Shown piece after piece: positions 26,961-40,067 of a stretch of DNA of 64,000 nucleotides. Position 1 is the first letter of the stretch; the number at the start of each line of letters is the position of its first letter. The DNA lies in contig JAVYIG010000036.1 of assembly GCA_035222895.1 (NCBI GenBank), positions 434,001 through 498,000 of the forward strand. The letters run 5' to 3'. The notes beneath the pieces were generated by a model. The model did no database searches, had not been told where the DNA came from, and saw nothing but the letters and a program-made list of their open reading frames with translations. This DNA is from Strongylocentrotus droebachiensis. Lineage: Eukaryota > Echinodermata > Echinoidea > Camarodonta > Strongylocentrotidae. Position numbers and translations under genes: made by a program.

Positions 26961-27206
26961 ATTATAATAACAATAATAACGTTTTATTTACCCAGGGTAG
27001 CCACTTCAGTTATAAAACTGTTCTCCCAGCGGGCCCTGCATAACATAACATGTTACTATTACCCTTCTCCATTCTAATATGCTGAGCGCCTAGCTAGAAG
27101 GCAGAAGGTCCCATTGTTATAAGTCTTTGGTATGACTCGACCGAGGATCGAACCCACGACCTCCCGTTCATGAGGCGGACGCTCTAACCATTGAGCCACC
27201 ATGTCC
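26961..27206 (-). mobile_element. tRNA-derived SINE, full-length in appearance
   Basis: Read on the minus strand, the head starts CCGGACATGGTGGCTCAATGG with a Pol III A box (TGGCTCAATGG, 27198-27188) and a B box (GGTTCGATCCT, 27154-27144), about 33 bases apart as in tRNA genes. The tRNA-like region continues CCTCATGAACGGGAGG. The body follows, then a tail with CTACCCTGGGTAAATAAAACG and a TTATTATTG simple repeat. The head lacks a proper acceptor stem and matching anticodon stem, so it is not a functional tRNA. Insertion is opposite to the netrin gene. Confidence 0.92.
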
Positions 27207-29358
27207 GGTTAAATGTCCATTGTAGTCTTTAAGTTCATTGACAAATAGATTGGTTAATCTGAACGGGTTAAGGTGCAAATAGTTGTTCCCCTGTTGAATA
27301 GATGTGACATGATCTTGTACCCTTATGATTTTTCTTTCTACATTGCAAGGTGCTGTTCAAAGCCATTTCTCGTTTGGTCTAGCTACGAGAGAATTAGAGG
27401 AAACTTTCCTGTAGTCCAACGAATAGATAGATGTACACGGTAGTGGGACTTCTGTCAACATTTCGTTACGACTCATGGATAGCATGGTATCGAAATACAT
27501 GTTTAACGTTATTTCGACATAGCAAACTGCTTCGTATACATGAATTTGAGCATCTGCTTCAGCAAGCCCACGGCGTGGCCTTCCGAATTTCCTCTCCCCT
27601 AGAATGCCGTGACGAAACATTTCCTTTCCCTCTGCTTCTATTTCTGGTTTCCAAGAGAAATCACATCCTCTCCCTCGCCTGTTGCATGGGACGGGACGTG
27701 ATTTCCATCATCTTAACCTAACGTGCCAAGGGGCACCAAGTATCGATGTCTCGAAAAACTTTCCCCTTGCGACACCTTAAAGATACCATAGAGAAAATAT
27801 TTGCTCGTTCTCTGTTTTTACTTCGCGAAAAGAGTGGAAAAGAAGATCTGTTGTTTGTTTTCACCTTGTGTCGCTAGTGACCTCAATTTCCCCCGTTCAA
27901 CTCCTAGCAAAGAAGGGTCAGAAAAAGTGGGTCTATGGTTTTTCACAGTGGTCTTCACATGCATACGTGTCTCTGTTCGCGATATCAACGATGGTAACTA
28001 AGTGATGAAATCTGCATTTATTAATAGGAAATCAGTGTTACGTGTTTGTGTATTATTACGTTGAAAATATATCTTTGTATGAACTAGAAATAAACAGAAC
28101 AGAAAAACGAACCGATAAATCCAAATAAAATGCGGTCTTACGAAATACACTGTAGCTGTTCAGCTGTTCAAATCTGTGAGACTGGGTTTCATGAACAGAA
28201 CCACAAGGGGACAACGTGCCAATAAATGAGGCTGGATACTGTTTTATGTCCACCCACTACCTGACAAATTACGACATCTAAACTGACAAGGCCGTCTGTC
28301 ATCGATTTACATTGTTAGTCGTATACATCATGTTAATGATCAACACAAGCGTCATCAACGGCGAAAGGTGTTGTACTATAAGTCCAAACATACAAAGGTA
28401 TGTTGTTCCTCAAACTTTTAGCGGTATCATTGCCCTGGTCTACCCGGTGTACCCGCCGTGAGATGAGGTTCCTTCTGTTTGTTTTCCGTTCTCCGGTATC
28501 ACCATCCCATCAGTGGCATAGCGGTGTCATTCCAGAAGGGGGGGGGTCCTTGTTGCTTAATGAAATGTGAATATGAGCACCGATTGGGGCGGGGTTTAGA
28601 GAGAGTTGTAGGATCTGTATTTCATAATGTTCATGTTCTTTCCCCCCCCCCCGACCCCCCCCCCCCCCCACCCTGTCTTTTTCTCACCCTATATTTCGGT
28701 CTTCATTTGCGGGAGGGGTTACACGCCCATTCGCCCCAGTGCCCCCTGGCTACGCCGCTGCATAGTAGGCATCTGCCAAGGTTTACGAGCAAATTAGTCA
28801 GAGGGATGCCTCGTATATCACGGGGTTTTATCGCAATATGCGATACACCTGAAACCCGACCGGACGGGAGACTCCTGATAAAAATGTAGACCGCCCACCT
28901 GTGCTACATGGGTGTGAAGAAAATACCAAGTTGAAAACATTTATGATAAACGCATAAAAAGGTTCAACAGGGTTGAAAGGGGAACAACCGGACTTCTTTT
29001 TGTCATTGCCATTTTAAGCATTTAACTTCCAAGGTCCAAATGTGTTGTGTTGGGAGAGAAAAAAAGGATGTCTAGGGGGAACGTAACACCTCCTCACCTT
29101 CCCGCCACCACCAACTATGGCATTGAAGAAGTAATGACAAATCATTGATTGATCATATAACTAAGCAGGGATAGTTAAATGCCGTGTATTAGTTGATGAA
29201 CCAGTCACTGACTGATAAAGTCCCTTCCTTTAGCATGTTTAGATCTATCCAGAGAGTACTACTTCCTTCACAGTAATACTTTCCAAAAGCAGTGTTTCCT
29301 ATACACTAGATGCTCTTTGGTTCCAAGTCTTATCGGGGTTTGGTTTGAGATTTTCATC

Positions 29359-29438
29359 GGACTGATGGGACATAGGACCAATGAACCGTCGGACCAATGG
29401 GAATCAGGACAAATTGGCCATGGGACCAAAGGAACGGC
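29359..29438 (+). repeat. 16-bp minisatellite, five units
   Basis: Units start at 29359, 29375, 29391, 29407 and 29423, each opening GGAC and mostly GGACCAATG. The period is exactly 16 with no indels. It is followed at once by the paired hairpins at 29434-29502. Confidence 0.9.
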
Positions 29439-29502
29439 ATACCAGGGAGATGACATCCCTGGTCATACCAATATGCCGTAGGAGCAGGGAGATGATCCCT
29501 GG
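29434..29502. repeat. Two adjacent hairpins sharing a CAGGGA...TCCCTG stem
   Basis: ACGGCAT (29434) pairs with ATGCCGT (29473), and CCAGGGA (29442) with TCCCTGG (29456). A second, similar hairpin has CAGGGA at 29485 and TCCCTG at 29496. The second looks like a partial duplication of the first. Confidence 0.75.
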
Positions 29503-30793
29503 TATTCATTGATCGCAATGACACCAAATTATACAGTAGATAATGCCAGTAGCTACTGCTTGTTTTTATCTTACCCTCCTTATCTTCTTCCGTCTTCTTT
29601 CATTCTTTCCAAGACATAGAATCGTGTCTATATATACCTAGTCTGTCATCTGCGTGAGCATATTCACTCTGAGTGTTTTCGGAAGCGATGGCTTAATTGC
29701 ATGCGAAGTCGTATACGAGATACTATAACGCCGCTGAGTCGGGCTGGGAAATCAAGAAATTGGGTTGGAAAATTCAAATTTTCTCCCAAAAGAAGCGAGA
29801 CGGTTCTCCAAATGGATCGAAATGAGGAGTAACTCGAGAGGTCAAAAACCTTCTAGGAATAGACGCTTTGACGCAGAGCAGAACCATGATTTGGGTTTTG
29901 CATTTCGACATATCTATCTGAGATAATTTCTTTAGTTGCAGTTGAAAAACAGATATCGAGGGATGGTTATGGATTTTTTCTTCTTCTTCATACTCTTACA
30001 TGGAGCATGGAGATTTAAAAATGCATTTGATCGAGTTTGGATTAACGGTATCTTAGCATAACAATCGTGTTTCTTTACACCCATTGAACACGCGGCGTCA
30101 TTTTGATTGCGTGATTTACTACACTGTATGCTTTAATCACACTTACGAATGCCATTAGTGCGTGCGCCTGTGATTAATTCCACTCAATGTTTGGGACCGT
30201 TTAGATTTACCGTTTGTACGTTTGATCTCTCGTCTGCAGCGACCAAGACCTCGACGCAGCCCTGCGTCAGCAAATGGCGCTTAGGTCAACATTATCGTTT
30301 TAGATGTTCCTTAGTGATCATGAAGTCAATCAACAATCATCAATAAATCAACCCTTCATGCTCCTGTGTTTTGTTAATTTCATCCACGTGGACAAAAGTA
30401 AATTTATGGAATTTTGATAGATTCAAAAATATGTTATTGCTCCTATATCATTGTATATAATGGAAGGGTATGTGTGTCAAATTATTGAGGATGAGAAATG
30501 CTCCCACAACCATGCTAGACATACACGAGAAGAATTCAGTTCACCGCGGTTATGTTTCTTTGAAAAGCGACTACCGAGTAACATAGATACTTTAGGCGGA
30601 CACCTACAGGCATTCATGAAATACTTATACGTCTACCTGATGTAGTCGTTCCGGTCGTGCACACCTTAACCAAAGAAAACGGCGCGAGATATTTTACCAA
30701 GGGAATTTCATCGATATTTTCTTAATGAGAGTTTGATTAACTCGCGTGTTCATGTATCCATCCTGGGAAATACTGTCCTAGTTGTGCTATTAC

Positions 30794-30910
30794 TAGGGAC
30801 TTTTAGATTCGCACGAAGACAATAGGTCTATGCTACGATCGACGTCCTATAAATGCACTGCCTTGAATGGACGTCACACGTATCAGTCCACGCAAATCTA
30901 AAAGTCCCTA
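30794..30910. mobile_element. Small foldback element (117 bp)
   Basis: The ends TAGGGACTTTTAGATTCGC and GCAAATCTAAAAGTCCCTA are inverted copies, and an inner pair, GACGTCC and GGACGTC, continues the symmetry. There is no ORF. No clear target duplication is visible, so the superfamily is unknown. Confidence 0.8.
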
Positions 30911-33900
30911 CTGACAACAAGGTTAAAAATACGATTCGGTTTGTTCATTCCTCGAACATTGCCCGATAATATATTCTTTTTTTTCTGTATCCATTGCAAA
31001 ACATTGTTTATGGTTCAGGTGTGGTGTGAATAGAGACCATCCCGACATAGCAGCGTGGGTTCACAAAATAAAAGACAATTAAATGAATTTGTTACGCTCG
31101 GTTGTGTGAAATGAGTCGTTAAGATTGTAATATTCAATTTTGCAGAAACAGATGAAAAGAAGTACACACATGCCAATAATTTCACTGAAATTACGATGGT
31201 TTTAGCAGTTCCGATCGCAGATCAAGTTGGTGCGTTTCAATGTATGTTAATTTTCATCGAAGTAATAGAAAGGCCTTCTTGAATGTTAGCCGACTTTAAA
31301 TCAAAGTTTGCTGTAAAATAAAAAACAATAAGTAGTGAGTTTTTCTCTTCTTTCTAATCTCACGTGAAAAAAGGAACATATGGTATTGCTGTCCCAGGAA
31401 GAGGTTTGTTTTTTAAGTGATCGCATATTCCAATAGGACACGGACATTGTATGACTAGTACTAAACAGCATCATAACCACTCTTCAACCTCTCCCGATGG
31501 TGCTTTGTCATACAAGCCCCACCCCTATTTCGAGATTGTCACTAATGTTTCAAACCAAACAGATCGATAGGGATTCCGTTCACACCCGGTTGTTTATTGA
31601 CAGCAGGACCCTTTCTTCCAATTAACGCCCGTGTTCAATCAGTGTGATGCGCACTTAAAAATCTTAGGAGCTCCTTCTGACCCCCAGTACAAGGTGTCTC
31701 AAAACAATTCCATGTGAATGAGGCATGTGATTAACATAACATTATGCACTTCCATTTTAATCATGATGATATGTAAGTCAATCGAATACTAGCCAAATGG
31801 AGTCAACACCAAGTTGGATTATAAACAAGTCTGTCAAATGGACATTCTTAGATATTAAAAAAGGCATTCGATAGTAGAAGTGATATTTGTCATAAATTGA
31901 ATGAGATTTATCATAAACGTCTCTCTCCGAGACAGGATTATATGAGCTTGAGTGAATTTCATGATCTCCCGTACATCTTTCACACGATACATCATAAGTC
32001 ATATTCTGTATTTACAGGCAATACTCATAATTATGAATTCTGCGGGGCTTTTCCCGTAACATTTTTTTTATGACCCACCCTGTAGATGACTGAGAAAAGG
32101 CCAACCAGTTTGCTCAACACAAACCTATCAATTGCATGGTAAACCTACCACTCACCCGACACTTTCGAAGGATAACACTGAAAGAGCCGTGTACCCCAAG
32201 AGGGGTTCCACACTTTCCCCTTTTGTTCTACAACTCCTCAAATTTTAAGAAGTGGGATCTTGCCCCTTCTTCTTCTTTCTACGTGTTGATCAAACATTTG
32301 CTCCGTGACGTCATACATTGTCTCTCTCGCTGCATCGCTGCTGTTGTTAATGCCATTTTGTTATAGGATTTGGGCGGTTACCTTTGATAGGTGTTTACAT
32401 TGCACCCCTTCTTTCCTTCATGGTAATGGTGTTGCTGTTTAGCTTTAATGAAAGTGTCGATTTAATGATGCTTTAAACAAGATCGCAAATACTTTACAAA
32501 ACTCAACCGTAGGCAATTTCAGTTGCCTCGTGCGTCACCATTTGAAATATGCGAACATTACAATGACCGATTACATAATTCGAACATCGTTTCGATAGCC
32601 AATGCAAGAGGGTATTAAAATGTCACAAAATGTCACACATCTATCAAGAAACAGACACCCCCCCCCCCCTAAAGGTCCTCCTACTGCCTACTTTAGTTTT
32701 ACCAAAAACTGGCTGCTATCCTATCCTCATAATTAAACATACCCGATAACCACAATTTAATATATCCATTTTATAGTTCGTAAGATCTAGTTGACATTGA
32801 TTCTAAGAAAAATATGATATTGCTCTAAAAGCCAATCAATATGCATATCTTCATTCTAATTTCCCATAAACAATACCAATATGAAACCTTAGCACGATTC
32901 GTTTGAACATAACATCAAAGAAAATCACCCTTTTTATAAAGCACTCCAACAAAGTTAAGAAAAACCACATATGCACTTATACAAAAAACGTAAAAACTTT
33001 AGATAGCGACGTGACGTGGCGTTCAGGAGAAGCACAAAATAAAAGGGCTCCGATATCAGATGGCACCATAAAAGCGATCGACCTACATGTGTCTGTTTTC
33101 TTTTAATCACATTTTGCTGAACAGCCTGTTTGTTGTCGAGAATAAATGGATGGTTATGGAGGAATGGTAATATGATTCTTTTGGCGAAACTAGGGAATCC
33201 ATTTTCAGATTATTGAGTTTTGTCGCTCGTGATGCAATGAAAATAGAATGCGAGAGGAGGAACGCCGCGCTTTATCTGTTTTCGCGCCGAGATTTTCAGA
33301 ACCTGTGTTATTTACCTAGATTTAGTCAATTGTGTAGGGGAGAGTTTCATTAAAAATCGTTTTGTTATGAAAACACATAACAACTGGGAGGGTATAAAAG
33401 ACTACAACAGCACGACAAGGTCTCATATTTACAATGTCTGATCAGACAAAATAAATCGATTAAAGTTTCAACAATAGTTTGGAGCACGTGTTTATAAATG
33501 ATAGACAGTTTCAAATGGAAATTCCCTTCACTGTCTGCGATATTAGGTGAAAGTTTCTACTTTCAAACAATTCCAGTCGCCTACATTTCTTTTGACAAAT
33601 TTCCCCCGAGACATAGGACGTTCAGTTGTTTTCTAACTAACTTTACGGTAAGTTCTTTAGGAAACTGTAGATAATATTTTGAGTAGATTATATTTACTTT
33701 TACTAGAAACTTGATACAATTAATACTCAAAGCAAGTGTAGTGCATTATGATACATTTCAGAAATTGTTACATGAAGAGGGATATCAGTTAAGGAAAACT
33801 CACAAGAACGGGGGGGGGTCACCTTTTTGTTAAGGTAAAGGCCATGCAGAAGGGCAGAACTTCCTATTTAACACAATACTACTGCACCCTTGGCTTTCGT

Positions 33901-35056
33901 ACGTTCAATGGACAGGCAAAATGTGCCCATTTTGGCAGCTTATGCGAATTTTTCGACATGTCGGAGCCTGGCTGAATGAAGATGCAGTCCCGCTCGGAAG
34001 CTATGGCGTCATGCTCCATTCATGGAGTGTGTTTGGCCCACAGCGGGGCTTCAAGATTTCTCACGCCTCTCCGTGCGAGTTTTTCAGGGCCCCCGTGTCC
34101 CTTCGTCTGATGTTTTATCACACCATTTATCTTTCCATTATTTACTTTTTCCAATTTTCCTTTTTTTTTCTTCATTCATACGATTTCGTCACCACGTCGC
34201 ATATGCTGCACACTGACAAAAGTTGCTCATTTGACGTAGCATATATACACGATTGCTCCTCATACAGTACGTTTTGTACAGGCTGTAGTGTGCTAGGCTT
34301 ACAATGTATGTAGGGCCCACATTCTTAAACCATTATCGATCAAGCTTGGGGCAGAAATTATTTATTTCATTTAGAAAATATGCTTCTTATCTATTATCAA
34401 AAGTTATGATCTAATAACAGACTTTAGAGCCCCCCCCCCCTCCCGTTATCTGACAAGGTTAATTTTTAGTCAGAATCTTTGTAGAGCTGTTTTTTCTTTC
34501 AACAGAACTTCCTCTAACCATGGACCTAACATGCTCAAACACTTTATATCTTGAAACAAAGAATGAAGCATGATTAACAGACCATAAGCTGACACAATTT
34601 TTTATTCATTTTCAATAATAGACGACTTTCTTTGTCTCATATTCTAGTTAAATTTTAGCCCCTCCAATTCACCCGTCCTTCAGAACGGCTTCAAGCTGCG
34701 TGACAACAAACCGCAAACCGTACTTCTTAGTTTTCAAACCTTGCTTCCCTAATGTAAAGTCACAATTTTCACATCATGTGGAATTAAAATCAATACTTCC
34801 TTTTTACTTTTCCACTCTTATGGTTATTCTGTCTTGTAAATATTGCGGTTAGGTAGAAAACCCTGCTTGCTATAACGCTCACTTGATTCGCAAAAACCCA
34901 TGTTATATTCAGACTTTGCTTTCTTCGCAGTGATGAGATCTTTATCCCATCAGTTTCTGTTTCGTCTTATGAATTTAGGTGGAACGCTCTAATACTTTAG
35001 CAAAAGCTTATTTCCATATCGTGGCCCACCATTTCTGTATTTATCGTTTTAGAAAT

Positions 35057-35290
35057 GTTCTATGTAATGTAGTTTGCTTTAAATGTTGTATACAAGGAGA
35101 TGTTCTTTCCAAATTCTACATAAATTTCAGCGACAAACTTTTCATGCTTCTCAAAAAATGTACAAAGCTTTTACTCCTCCCCGTAATAACGGTTGTAATA
35201 TTCTGCGATTCGCTCAACAATCTGCTTTCCTCTTGTTTCTCAGAATATACAAAGCCATTTTTCCTCCCCATAAGTGTCTGCTAATCGTAT
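35057..35290. repeat. Degenerate tandem duplication, unit about 89 bp
   Basis: The block GCTTCTCA...TACAAAGC...CCTCCCC at 35146 recurs as GTTTCTCA...TACAAAGCC...CCTCCCC at 35235, and the ATTCT-led stretches upstream also align. It is diverged and has no gene. Confidence 0.45.
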
Positions 35291-38200
35291 TAAATATTTA
35301 TCCACTTTGATGTACAAACAGAAATATGGACAGCTTCTTTTGTCCTTTCGAGAATGAAAAGACTTGAATTGTCAGATTTGTGAGCATTCTGCAAATACGT
35401 CGAGTCAATATTTGATTTGTTGCTCTCCGCATTGAATCCATGACCTTCGGTTATTCTTCCAAAAATAAGAGTTTTTGAAAGAAAAAAATTCCACCCATAT
35501 CGGTACTCAATATGGTGAACCTGGGCTCACATCGCCAATATTTACTTGCCGCATTATGTAAAGATGATGGGACTGTGAAAAGAAAAATATCCGCTTTTAA
35601 ACAAAAAATGTGTGTTTGTATGAAAATCACAGACTCTATGCAGGTATTGTTGTTAATGCTATCACAATCAGTAATGAATTGTCCTGTACCATTAGTGTTC
35701 GGTACATATAAGTGTTGATACAAATGTACATTTGTGCGGTTATGAGATATCAAATTTTTCTCCCCTTGTTCTAAAATATAGCGAGGTCCATGTAACTTAT
35801 AACAGGGATTGATTTATTGGTTTAAAAGGTTTCTCAAGATATTGTGGTCTCAAAATTGCCCACGCTTTGCCCACAAAATTGCCCACACATTTTGGGTGGT
35901 GGCATATTCTTTATATTATTATTATATTTCCCCGATACCTTTTGAGCCCGCTCCTGTCCACCCCCCCCCCCCCCCCCGATCTACCATTAGAGTAAAGAAA
36001 CTTTGTATCCAAAATATCTTGATGACCCTTCTCATTGTGATTAGTGGATCTTTCAGTAGAGTATGCCATTATATCTTACTTGGAAATATTTTTCAATACA
36101 AAATCATGGTTAAATTTTCTTTTTCTCCACCAAACTTCACGTAACTTTCCCGCAAAGATGTGGTTATTGGCCGAAGCCATAATTACCACTAACTCTGCAG
36201 TAATCTAGATCATAGGTTTATAGATATCGTTACTTTATGACATTTCTAGCTTATGAATTTGGGCCAAGACTGATCTATAAAAAGTTCAAAGCGAGTTTCC
36301 ATCTGGTGCGTCATTTGACATTTCAAATACAAGTCATCATAATATCTAGACAACTTTCAAACTCGTTTCTATTATTTCTACCTCTACCGCAGAACGAAAA
36401 TATGGGAAAACCGTCCTGGTAATTAAATTAGAATATGATTAATGAGGTTCGCGTGGTCATATTTGGAAATGTGGAACTGCCCAACACTTTTGCTCAGCTC
36501 CTGCTTTTGTCGTTATAGATGCTCAACTTTCATCAAAATTCCATCAGTGCTGTTTGCCAGCGCCTTTTGCTAACTGTAACCGCGGGTTTTGTGGATTCCC
36601 TCTGTGGTGTGGACTGGGAGGAGATTACATTAGCAGAAACAGTTACTCACTAAATACACAATTATTTGTTATAGTATGAAGCTCGTATATGTATAGATTA
36701 TACACCTGTTTATAAATATTCATATTTTGTTTTGAATTTTGAATTGAACAGTATAGACTATATAGTCTTGACATAACGCTTCGCGATCAAAAGCGTCTAG
36801 TCTGCACAGTTACTGTAGTACATTTGAAATAAGGTAGTTTTGCACCCTTTTTTTTGCTTGGAATCAATCCCTATTATAAAGCTTACAAATGGTTTGATTT
36901 TTGAATTGCTATTGTAAAAATGAAATTTTTAAATGGTTTAAGGACTTCGACCCATCGAGAATAGAAAAGATAATACGATCCAGCCCGAACCCCAAGAAAA
37001 AATGTGAAATTATCAACATGCGCATAACATTGACATAGCGTAGCATTTGAACAATTGTATTTAAATTCTGAAAATATCTCTTGGGGGGGGGGGTTGTCGA
37101 GGGATTGTGGGAACCGGATAGAGTGATATAATTTATACGAGGTGACGATTTAACGATATTTTCAAGCTGTTAAATACCTTTCTGACCAAATCATAAATTA
37201 TGTTGAAATTCTAAAGCAACGGTGATCGCCTCTTCAACGGGTCTATACACCAACAAGAAGGGATTTAGTTTCAGCATGGTTTCAGTACGTGACAATGGCC
37301 CTGAAAAGGCGAGAGATTTGGAAGTCCTGTGGTTGATATAACGTGCCTAAAATATGCATCTCATGGTCATCAAATTGGACGATTATTTATCCGCCGTCAA
37401 AAGAGCCACCTTAAATCTTTCAGCCAGACAAATAACCGAATTGACCACAAACACAGCGAGTCATGATTGAATTACCAACACGTGCGAACTAATTCTTTAT
37501 TGGCATTCCTTCGTTCTTTTGATCTTTTATGAAGAAGAAAAAAGGAAAAATGCGCAGCCACCAAAATGAACTTAACCGTGCCCAAAGTTTCCACAGTGAC
37601 TTGCAACAAGGAATCGAATTTGTCGGACCGAGCGAAAACTTTTGTCGCGAAGGATCGATGCACACCTAAATGATTTTTGTTTCGTTTTCCGACTCCGTTG
37701 CGCTATGATTATTCAAATTAAACTTGATTATGAAGTAAACGTATTCTTAGAGACCAACCCTGCCTACTAATGTAGGCTGTCAATAATCATTTTGCTTCGC
37801 GTACAAATGGACGCAGACGACTGTTTGCGGTTGTGATATTTTGTTGTACTTGTAGTTTCGCGCGCGTTTCTTCACTTTCGCGTTTCACACCTAGACTTGG
37901 GTCCAGCTGGGTAGACAGCACTAATTGAATAGTGTTATTTTTACCCTTTCCTGCAAGTTTGTTTCCAATTCCTCAACAATTATGTATCACGTGACTAGGT
38001 CGTAGGGAGTTCATGCGGCGATGGAACGTGCTTGATTGAATAATTGAACAACTGGCGATGAGGAAGATGGAGGAAAACTGTGTATTTAAATTAACTTTGG
38101 ACAAATTCTATATTTAGAAACTTAGAAATCGAATTTAAAGTCAGGGTTATTCCGGGAACCATTTAAAATTGTTGAAATTAGATTATGTCTCCAGGCAAAC

Positions 38201-39424
38201 GCGTATTCGGGCATCATCATTTGAATAAATACATTTGAAAATCCAAAGCAATCATACTAATATGAATTTATTTTGTTTTAATTCAATGAAATCAATCTCA
38301 ATTTTGAATAACACAGGGGCCTTCATCAAATTGTTGACATAATATCGCGTGAATCGTTGTGAATTGTATTGCACTATTCTTATATTCCTGTATGATAGTA
38401 TTCACAGTTATTGGCGAATGATCGCATTATGTAAAGATAATCATGATCAACACGTACCCACTGAAACACGTCATTAATGATAAATGTTCAGCTCACAACT
38501 CTGAGGGCACGTTTTATTTATGATTCTGAAATTCATCATCAGATATAATATTATGCAGTAAAAATATAGAAATATATGGCGAGGGTGGAGGCGCATGCGA
38601 GAGTGTACTGTAAACTATCAAATTCAAATCGTTTGACCATGTTTGTCATTCTCGTATAGTCCCACAGCTTTATATTCATGTGTCGATGGGATTTGGAAGA
38701 TTTGGATCACCCTGTCCCGTTATTCTAGATTTTTGACAAGCTGACACACTTTGGGGCAATCCTAAACAGGTCAATGCCACTTTTCGTGGTAGTATAGCCC
38801 AAAGGATTGTTAGACATGGTCAAATTCAATCAATGTTTTTGTTTTTAGGTTAAATTAAGTCCGTTTCGTTGAACCAAATGGATTAATTGGGTTAAACCGT
38901 GGTCAGTGCGATGCCCCGAGGATTGTTTACTTCACTCTATTATAATCACCTCGTCATATTTCATATCTAAAACAGAACTGTGACAAAACTTATAAAATAC
39001 GTATATTTCTATGGAAACCAATGTAGCAAATCTGCAAGCAATTGGATATTAAAAAAACACCGAAGCAAGAATTACAATTGAACCCATGGAAGCGTCATGA
39101 CGAAAATGAGGACTAAACACGAACGAAAACTTACGACTTTGGATAAATCAAGTCAAACTCAATACTTGATATCCTATGGATATCATGTAAATAACAAATC
39201 ACATAAATAACGTAATACGTCATTACAATGCATATTTCAAAAGGTGGAGGACAAGACCAAAATCTCGAAAGTCGTTACGATCATGTAAATATGAAAGAAG
39301 ACCAAAAAATAAATGCATATCATTTCTTGACCAATTTTCCATGAGTGTAACTTCAAAGATATTATGGTAATTTATCATTTTCTCATATTTTACTCATAAA
39401 TTTTCCTTTTCTTTCTTCTTACAG

Positions 39425-39613
39425 CATGCAACTGCAACCTACACGCACGCAAATGCCGGTTTAACATGGAGCTTTACAAACTCTCGGGGAGAAAGAGCGG
39501 TGGGGTTTGCCTCAAGTGTCGCCACAACACGGACGGGAGGTACTGCCACTACTGCAAGGAGGGGTACTACCGGGATCAGTCTAAACCTATCACGCACAGG
39601 AAAGTTTGCAAAG
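39425..39613 (+). CDS. Netrin, exon encoding laminin-type EGF module 2 (LE2)
   Basis: This exon encodes a secreted axon-guidance protein of the netrin family, which acts outside the cell through DCC/neogenin and UNC5 receptors. The acceptor TTACAG and donor AAAG|GTGAGA bound 189 bases: two bases finishing a split codon, 62 codons, then one base. The product starts [13 protein letters not shown], passes through [15 protein letters not shown] and ends in a KEGYYRD...HRKVCK segment. This matches the second LE module of known netrins nearly residue for residue. All eight cysteines of a laminin-type EGF fold are present. The phase 1-in, 1-out structure equals one module per exon. The split codon into the next exon is G|CT (Ala), giving the expected K-A-C-D-C junction. 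Partial gene: the LamN and LE1 exons are outside the window. The subtype (netrin-1 or -3 like) cannot be set from this piece; LE similarity favours the netrin-1/UNC-6 class over netrin-4. The 39439-39666 minus-strand ORF is its antisense shadow. Confidence 0.97.
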
Positions 39614-40023
39614 GTGAGACATAATTGATTAATGATTAAACATCTATACGCTGTACGTTGCAACATTAAGGATTGTAGACATTTCTACACAGCGCAGTAA
39701 TATGTTTGGATTCCACTTTCTTTATATTGGTTAAAAACGCTTGATGTAGAATATATTAAAACTAATCCACAAACTACGCATATAGTTGCATTGTAGACTA
39801 AATTTGATATGATTAGTCGTGTTGCCGCTGTAGAATGATGCGATCCATGCGGACAGGGGTTGCTAGGCGTGGCTGCCTAGAAACTCGTAATCCACCATGG
39901 GATAACAGACGATGGTTAATTTGCTAAACCACATTCATAGGTTCTTCGTAGTGGTAGAGATATCACATAAATATAATGAGCTCCTTTTAATGTTGATACA
40001 TCCTGTATCATAGTTTTTATCCC

Positions 40024-40029
<6 letters not shown>

Positions 40030-40065
<36 letters not shown>
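40030..40065 (+). repeat. (CT)n microsatellite
   Basis: An uninterrupted CT array in the LE2-LE3 intron. Confidence 0.95.

Positions 40066-40067
<2 letters not shown>

Larger units (their letters stand above)
1..39424 (+). other. Presumed 3' part of a very long netrin intron, non-coding
   Basis: No exon of the laminin N-terminal domain or of LE1 was recognised here, and no ORF longer than about 140 codons is free of simple repeats. The 3' end is a good acceptor: a pyrimidine-rich stretch ending TTCTTACAG directly before the LE2 exon. The region is AT-rich, with short C and CT tracts and the small mobile elements and tandem repeats listed separately. Outside those entries I see only unstructured AT-rich DNA and chance ORFs. 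Treating it as intron rests on the missing upstream netrin exons; part of it could be intergenic or hold an unrecognised first exon. Confidence 0.6.

Noticed and set aside
27124..27206. tRNA gene on the minus strand
   Set aside because: A and B boxes are present but the acceptor and anticodon stems do not pair properly, and the head continues into a SINE body and tail.
33392..33450. TATAAAAG box followed by a short ATG frame, considered as a promoter
   Set aside because: The frame stops after six codons and no downstream gene is seen; TATA-like words are common in AT-rich DNA.
33921..34313. 130-codon plus-strand ORF, GC-rich in its first half
   Set aside because: No family recognised; the second half is T-rich and not coding-like.
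35850..35900. Repeated AAAATTGCCCAC words
   Set aside because: Only two or three short copies; resemblance to the TTGGGC words of the 16.5-kb element is too slight to call.
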